From the NCBI GenBank assembly GCA_051003695.1, contig JBPCLB010000060.1:1-7067 (forward strand): 7,067 nt of DNA, written 5' to 3'. The number at the start of each line of letters is the position of its first letter. The first letter of the stretch is position 1. This DNA comes from Gaiella sp051003695. GTDB taxonomy: Bacteria > Actinomycetota > Thermoleophilia > Gaiellales > Gaiellaceae. Position numbers and translations under genes: made by a program. Under the pieces are notes generated by a model. The model was not told the DNA's origin. It saw only the letters and a list, made by a program, of their open reading frames with translations, and made no database searches. This document shows, in pieces, positions 5,223 through 7,067 of this stretch.

Positions 5223-6005
5223 TCATCGTTGGTCTGGCGCTGCCGCCTCGGCTGCGAGGCAGGCTACCAGCGCGGACTGGGCGACCTCGAGCTGGCGGTC
5301 GGTCGGCTCGGCCGTGGAGAGACGGGTCTGGAGCTCCTGGCCCGGGCGGGCGAGCGCCCGTGCGAGCCGGCGTTCGGGATGCCGGCCCATCCAGCTGAAG
5401 AGCTCGACCGACGCTCCCAGCGCACCGACGGCGCCAGCGATGCGGGCCGGAGCGCGTACGCCTCGCGGTGCTCGACCCGCAAAGGCGCTTGCGATCGCCG
5501 ACGTGACGAGCAACGGACCGACGAGGTGCGAGCCGCAGCGGTCGTGCTCCTTGCTTGCGCGCGTGTCCGTTTCGTAGCTGCCGATCGAGACGTGCTCGGC
5601 GCCGTGGTAGCCGGTCAGCTCGCCACCTCGGAGGGAGAGCACCGCCGGGACGAGCGAGGCGAAGGCGGCGGCGGCCTCCCGGACACCGGTCGCGACCGGC
5701 GCGCGCCGCACGGCGGCAGCCCCGAGGCTTCCCGCCACGACCGCGACGGCGACGGCGGGGCGTTCGAAGGCGAACCGGGCCTCCGGCAGCTCGCGTTTGA
5801 CAGCGGGGATCAGCGCAAGTGACTCGGCGATCCGCACCGGTCCGCGGACGAAAGGCGCGCTCACACGCGGCCCGAAACGTGGAATGCGACCTGAGGCCGT
5901 GCGCAACGAACCGTCCTCGCGCCTGATGGACGCCGCCCACGAGGTCGGCCCGTGGACGATCACGCCGTTCTGCAACGCCATGCCGCCGAGCCGCAGCTTG
6001 TCCAT
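5223..6005 (-). CDS. DUF1385 (YqhQ-like) membrane protein
   Basis: The 260-residue product matches the DUF1385 family, membrane proteins annotated as predicted metal-dependent enzymes, with no established reaction that I can state. The N-terminal LRLGGMALQNGVIVHGP (4-20) corresponds to the family's GGQAVMEGVMMRGP. FVRGPVRIAESL is at 52-63. HGAEHVSIGSYE at 134-145 and HDRCGSHL at 154-161 correspond to the conserved HGAEHK and HPRCGT, giving potential metal ligands H134, E137, H138 and H154. The C-terminal PGQELQTRLSTAEPTDRQLEVAQSAL segment is the family hallmark. Hydrophobic stretches near 83-99, 111-125, 161-175 and 189-204 are probable membrane segments. At 260 residues it is somewhat shorter than the usual 300 or so. 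The ATG is preceded by a TANNNT box 6 bases away. It leads the unit with NAPRTase and is divergent from the uridine-kinase-like gene. Confidence 0.88.
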   Translation of the reverse strand: MDKLRLGGMALQNGVIVHGPTSWAASIRREDGSLRTASGRIPRFGPRVSAPFVRGPVRIAESLALIPAVKRELPEARFAFERPAVAVAVVAGSLGAAAVRRAPVATGVREAAAAFASLVPAVLSLRGGELTGYHGAEHVSIGSYETDTRASKEHDRCGSHLVGPLLVTSAIASAFAGRAPRGVRAPARIAGAVGALGASVELFSWMGRHPERRLARALARPGQELQTRLSTAEPTDRQLEVAQSALVACLAAEAAAPDQR

Positions 6006-6011
6006 GCCGAG

Positions 6012-6017
6012 AGGGTA
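6012..6017 (-). promoter_or_regulatory. Putative leaderless -10 box of the DUF1385 gene
   Basis: TACCCT on the minus strand ends 6 bases before the ATG at 6005. No ribosome-binding site is present and no -35 box is obvious. It overlaps the -10 box of the divergent plus-strand gene by two bases. Confidence 0.5.
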
Positions 6018-6021
6018 GCGT
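6016..6021 (+). promoter_or_regulatory. Putative leaderless -10 box of the uridine-kinase-like gene
   Basis: TAGCGT on the plus strand ends 7 bases before the GTG at 6029. The only space between the two divergent start codons is 23 bases, so any -35 box would lie inside the DUF1385 coding region; none is convincing. The TA at 6016-6017 is shared with the opposite -10 box. Confidence 0.5.
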
Positions 6022-6028
6022 CACCGAG

Positions 6029-6574
6029 GTGGGCGCCGAGTCCGTGCACGAGTTGATCGACGCTGCCCGACGCACCCAAACGTTGACGCTCGTCGGCATC
6101 GGCGGGCACGGCGCATCTGGCAAGTCGACGCTCGCAGCGACGATCACCGCTGCCCAGATCGTCGCCACCGACGCGTTCTGGGACGGGCGCGCCTTCGAGC
6201 TGTCGCGTTTGCGCCACGAGGTGTTCGAGCCCCTGCTGCGTGGCGAGCAGGCGTCCTACCGGTGCTGGGACTGGTCGCTCCGAGCGCCCGGCGAGACGCG
6301 ATTCGTCGAGCCGTCCGGGGTCGTCGTCGTCGAGGGCGTGTGTGCCCTGCATCGGATGTTTCGGGACGACTACGACGTCCGCGTGTGGGTCGACGCCCCC
6401 TACGAGCTGCGGCTCGCGCGGGCGGTCGAGCGTGACGGCGAGGAGGCGCGGCGTACCTGGGTAGAGGTCTGGATGCCCTCGGAGGACAGGTACGTCGAGC
6501 GCGACGACCCCGTCGCCTGCGCGGACATCGTGGTCGACGGCTCCAGTGGCACGAATTGCGGGCCTCAAGTCTGA
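6029..6574 (+). CDS. Uridine-kinase-like P-loop protein
   Basis: The 181-residue protein is a small P-loop kinase of the uridine kinase/phosphoribulokinase type and is the only supported plus-strand gene. The Walker A motif GHGASGKST is at 26-34. ATDAFWDGRAFELSRLRHEVFEPL (about 46-69) corresponds to the DDFY...D...L substrate-binding region of uridine kinases. VVVVEGVCAL at 98-107 is the Walker B-like strand ending in the conserved EG, followed by YDVRVWVDAPYELRLARAVERDG at about 115-137, typical of the family lid region. The nucleoside substrate cannot be named from this, so it may not be a true Udk. The start is GTG with no ribosome-binding site. The last ten residues (SSGTNCGPQV) look unlike the rest of the family, and the ending may have been shaped by the unusual sequence that follows. 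It is divergent from the DUF1385 gene with a shared promoter region. Confidence 0.82.
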   Translation: MGAESVHELIDAARRTQTLTLVGIGGHGASGKSTLAATITAAQIVATDAFWDGRAFELSRLRHEVFEPLLRGEQASYRCWDWSLRAPGETRFVEPSGVVVVEGVCALHRMFRDDYDVRVWVDAPYELRLARAVERDGEEARRTWVEVWMPSEDRYVERDDPVACADIVVDGSSGTNCGPQV

Positions 6575-6613
6575 TCGAAGTCCCGGCCGCCGCTCGTTGC
6601 TCATCGGCCCGGC

Positions 6614-6655
6614 GCGCTCGACGGAGCCTCCCACGTGAGTGGGAGGCAGCGAGCG
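6614..6655. terminator. Composite hairpin 40 bases after the kinase gene
   Basis: The inner stem GCCTCCCAC (6626-6634) and GTGGGAGGC (6639-6647) pair perfectly around GTGA. An outer stem, CGCTCG (6615-6620) with CGAGCG (6650-6655), closes it across a small internal loop. It is the first strong structure after the kinase stop at 6574 and may end that transcript, but no T-run follows. The CTCG/CGAG composition resembles the intergenic palindrome at 4020-4053. Confidence 0.4.
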
Positions 6656-6710
6656 ACTGCGGCGTCGAAGGCGAGCAACGCGTGACATCGTGCTCGGGCG
6701 TCGAGTGCGA

Positions 6711-6733
6711 GGTCGAATCCGACGGGCCACCTT
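6711..6733 (+). other. tRNA 3'-end-like fragment
   Basis: The plus strand contains GGTCGAATCC followed by GACGGGCCACC. This looks like a T-loop (GGTTCGAATCC with one T missing) and a tRNA acceptor 3' strand. The T-stem does not pair properly (CCGAC has no matching partner). No 5' acceptor strand is found 70-95 bases upstream, so it is not a functional tRNA. It may be a degenerate remnant or chance. Confidence 0.25.
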
Positions 6734-6743
6734 CGCGATGAAC

Positions 6744-6775
6744 AGCCAGCCTGCGCTCGGGCTCTTGTTCTGCAC
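6744..6775 (+). terminator. Weak hairpin with T-rich tail after the tRNA-like fragment
   Basis: AGCC (6744-6747) can pair with GGCT around a short loop, followed by CTTGTTCTGC, the most T-rich tail in this region. The stem is only four base pairs as it stands. It would suit a decayed intrinsic terminator of the kind that follows tRNA genes. Confidence 0.25.
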
Positions 6776-6805
6776 GGGCGATTGCGTTGAACCCCGACTC
6801 AACTT

Positions 6806-6824
6806 CAAGCCCGCGCCGGGCTTG
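6806..6824. other. Perfect 8-bp hairpin
   Basis: CAAGCCCG (6806-6813) and CGGGCTTG (6817-6824) pair perfectly around the 3-base loop CGC. No T-run follows on the plus strand. On the minus strand the bases after it are AAGTTGAGTC, so it is not a classical terminator. It is the first of a close series of hairpins up to 6917. Confidence 0.5.
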
Positions 6825-6856
6825 CCCCGCGACTGTCTCGCCAAGATCACGCGCGC

Positions 6857-6917
6857 CGGATGGGGCATCCGCTACCGGGTCGCTCCGGAGGGAGCGCAGG
6901 GCTGTAGCCGGCACGGC
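6857..6917. ncRNA. Possible structured RNA element: nested and adjacent stems
   Basis: CGGATG/CATCCG (6857-6862 with 6866-6871) forms a tight hairpin. Overlapping at base 6871, GCTAC (6871-6875) pairs with GTAGC (6904-6908) and encloses the hairpin CGCTCC/GGAGCG (6881-6886 with 6891-6896, loop GGAG). GCCG/CGGC (6907-6917) adds a short stem that would compete with the enclosing helix. No family motif was recognised: the loop looks superficially like the SRP RNA tip but lacks its asymmetric internal loop. It may be a structured RNA or a palindrome-rich spacer, and its orientation cannot be set. Confidence 0.25.
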
Positions 6918-7012
6918 GCTGGACGAGCCACTCCGTTGTCCTACTCCACGTCACGCCAGACGGCGATCGCCGCGCCTCCGGTCGTCCGCGGTGGGTGCGG
7001 CACCGGTCGTCG

Positions 7013-7067
7013 TCACCGCGCCGCCGCCGCCCGACGGAGTGCTGCCTGGAGCTCCGGTGCGGCAGGA
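7013..7067 (-). CDS. Possible C-terminal end of a minus-strand gene (right edge)
   Basis: One minus-strand frame entering from the right edge reads PAAPELQAALRRAAAAR and then a TGA at 7013-7015, which resembles the alanine/arginine-rich tail of an actinobacterial protein. With only 17 codons no function can be given. Competing frames are also open here, including a plus-strand frame from a GTG at 6991 that reads VGAAPVVVTAPPPPDGVLPG, so the call is tentative. Confidence 0.22.
   Translation of the reverse strand, partial: PAAPELQAALRRAAAAR

Larger units (their letters stand above)
6575..7012. other. Gene-poor region with hairpins and tRNA-like fragment
   Basis: No open frame in these roughly 440 bases looks like a gene: the two long minus-strand frames that cross it run antisense through the kinase gene, have no family motif, and give low-complexity arginine/serine-rich peptides. 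What it does hold is at least five perfect or near-perfect hairpins (6614-6655, 6806-6824, 6857-6871, 6881-6896 and the 6871-6875/6904-6908 pair) and a short stretch at 6711-6733 that resembles a tRNA 3' end. I see no intact tRNA, and no riboswitch whose core motif I recognise. Confidence 0.6.

Noticed and set aside
3101..5398. Long plus-strand frames (3101-4012, 4313-5398) and similar frames elsewhere
   Set aside because: Antisense shadows of nicotinamidase and NAPRTase without recognisable domains or ribosome-binding sites; the minus-strand genes carry full catalytic motifs.
6600..6740. Intact tRNA gene
   Set aside because: The T-stem does not pair, the T-loop lacks its TT, and no complementary 5' acceptor strand, D-arm or anticodon arm could be placed at the right distances.
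6871..6910. Small SRP RNA (4.5S-type) tip
   Set aside because: The CCGGAGGGAGC stretch looks similar, but the stem is fully paired and the asymmetric internal loop that defines SRP RNA helix 8 is absent.
5960..6914. Two long minus-strand frames antisense to the uridine-kinase-like gene
   Set aside because: They cover the kinase gene, which has a clear P-loop and family motifs. The minus-strand peptides are serine/arginine-rich and motif-free.
6840..6960. Cobalamin riboswitch
   Set aside because: GCCACT- and GCCAGA-like strings are present, but the B12 box and the conserved core order are not.
6991..7067. Plus-strand gene start at the right edge (GTG 6991)
   Set aside because: The frame is open and valine/proline-rich, but it has no ribosome-binding site or TANNNT box, and a minus-strand frame in the same place is equally plausible.

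Overview
The window is a compact, GC-rich chromosomal segment from a high-GC actinobacterium-like organism. The gene content would suit the Thermoleophilia (Gaiella/Solirubrobacter-type soil lineages), but that placement rests on gene content and general resemblance, not on a marker gene. Nine protein-coding genes can be supported: eight on the minus strand and one on the plus strand. Two of the nine are recognised only in part: the YchF-type gene runs off the left edge, and the 75-residue protein has no assigned function. Almost everything else that is open on the plus strand is an antisense shadow produced by GC bias.

Layout from left to right. (1) 1-445, minus: N-terminal part of a compact YchF-type P-loop ATPase. 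(2) 475-1096, minus: methylmalonyl-CoA epimerase followed by an overlapping 75-residue protein. (3) 1194-2696, minus: a short FtsH-type AAA+ zinc protease with only one membrane segment. (4) 2727-3892, minus: nicotinamidase followed by a translationally coupled SAM-dependent methyltransferase. (5) 3893-4105: an intergenic region with a strong hairpin and a tandem GC-rich repeat. (6) 4106-6005, minus: a DUF1385 membrane protein followed by nicotinate phosphoribosyltransferase. (7) 6029-6574, plus: a uridine-kinase-like P-loop protein, divergent from unit 6. (8) 6575-7067: about 490 bases with no convincing gene, holding several hairpins and a short stretch that resembles a tRNA 3' end.

The clearest biochemical theme is NAD salvage. 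Nicotinamidase makes nicotinate and nicotinate phosphoribosyltransferase converts it to nicotinate mononucleotide. The two genes are neighbours on the same strand, but each sits second-hand to an unexpected partner: a methyltransferase follows the first and a DUF1385 protein precedes the second.

The most coherent regulatory observation concerns starts. Every gene that begins a presumed transcription unit (six of six) has a TANNNT -10 box ending 6-8 bases before its start codon, the arrangement expected for leaderless mRNAs. None of the three operon-internal genes has it: one has a strong Shine-Dalgarno site, one overlaps the previous stop codon, and one has a short gap with a weak purine stretch. 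No CRISPR array, rRNA, intact tRNA or insertion sequence was found, and I do not see a clear undescribed multi-gene system here.
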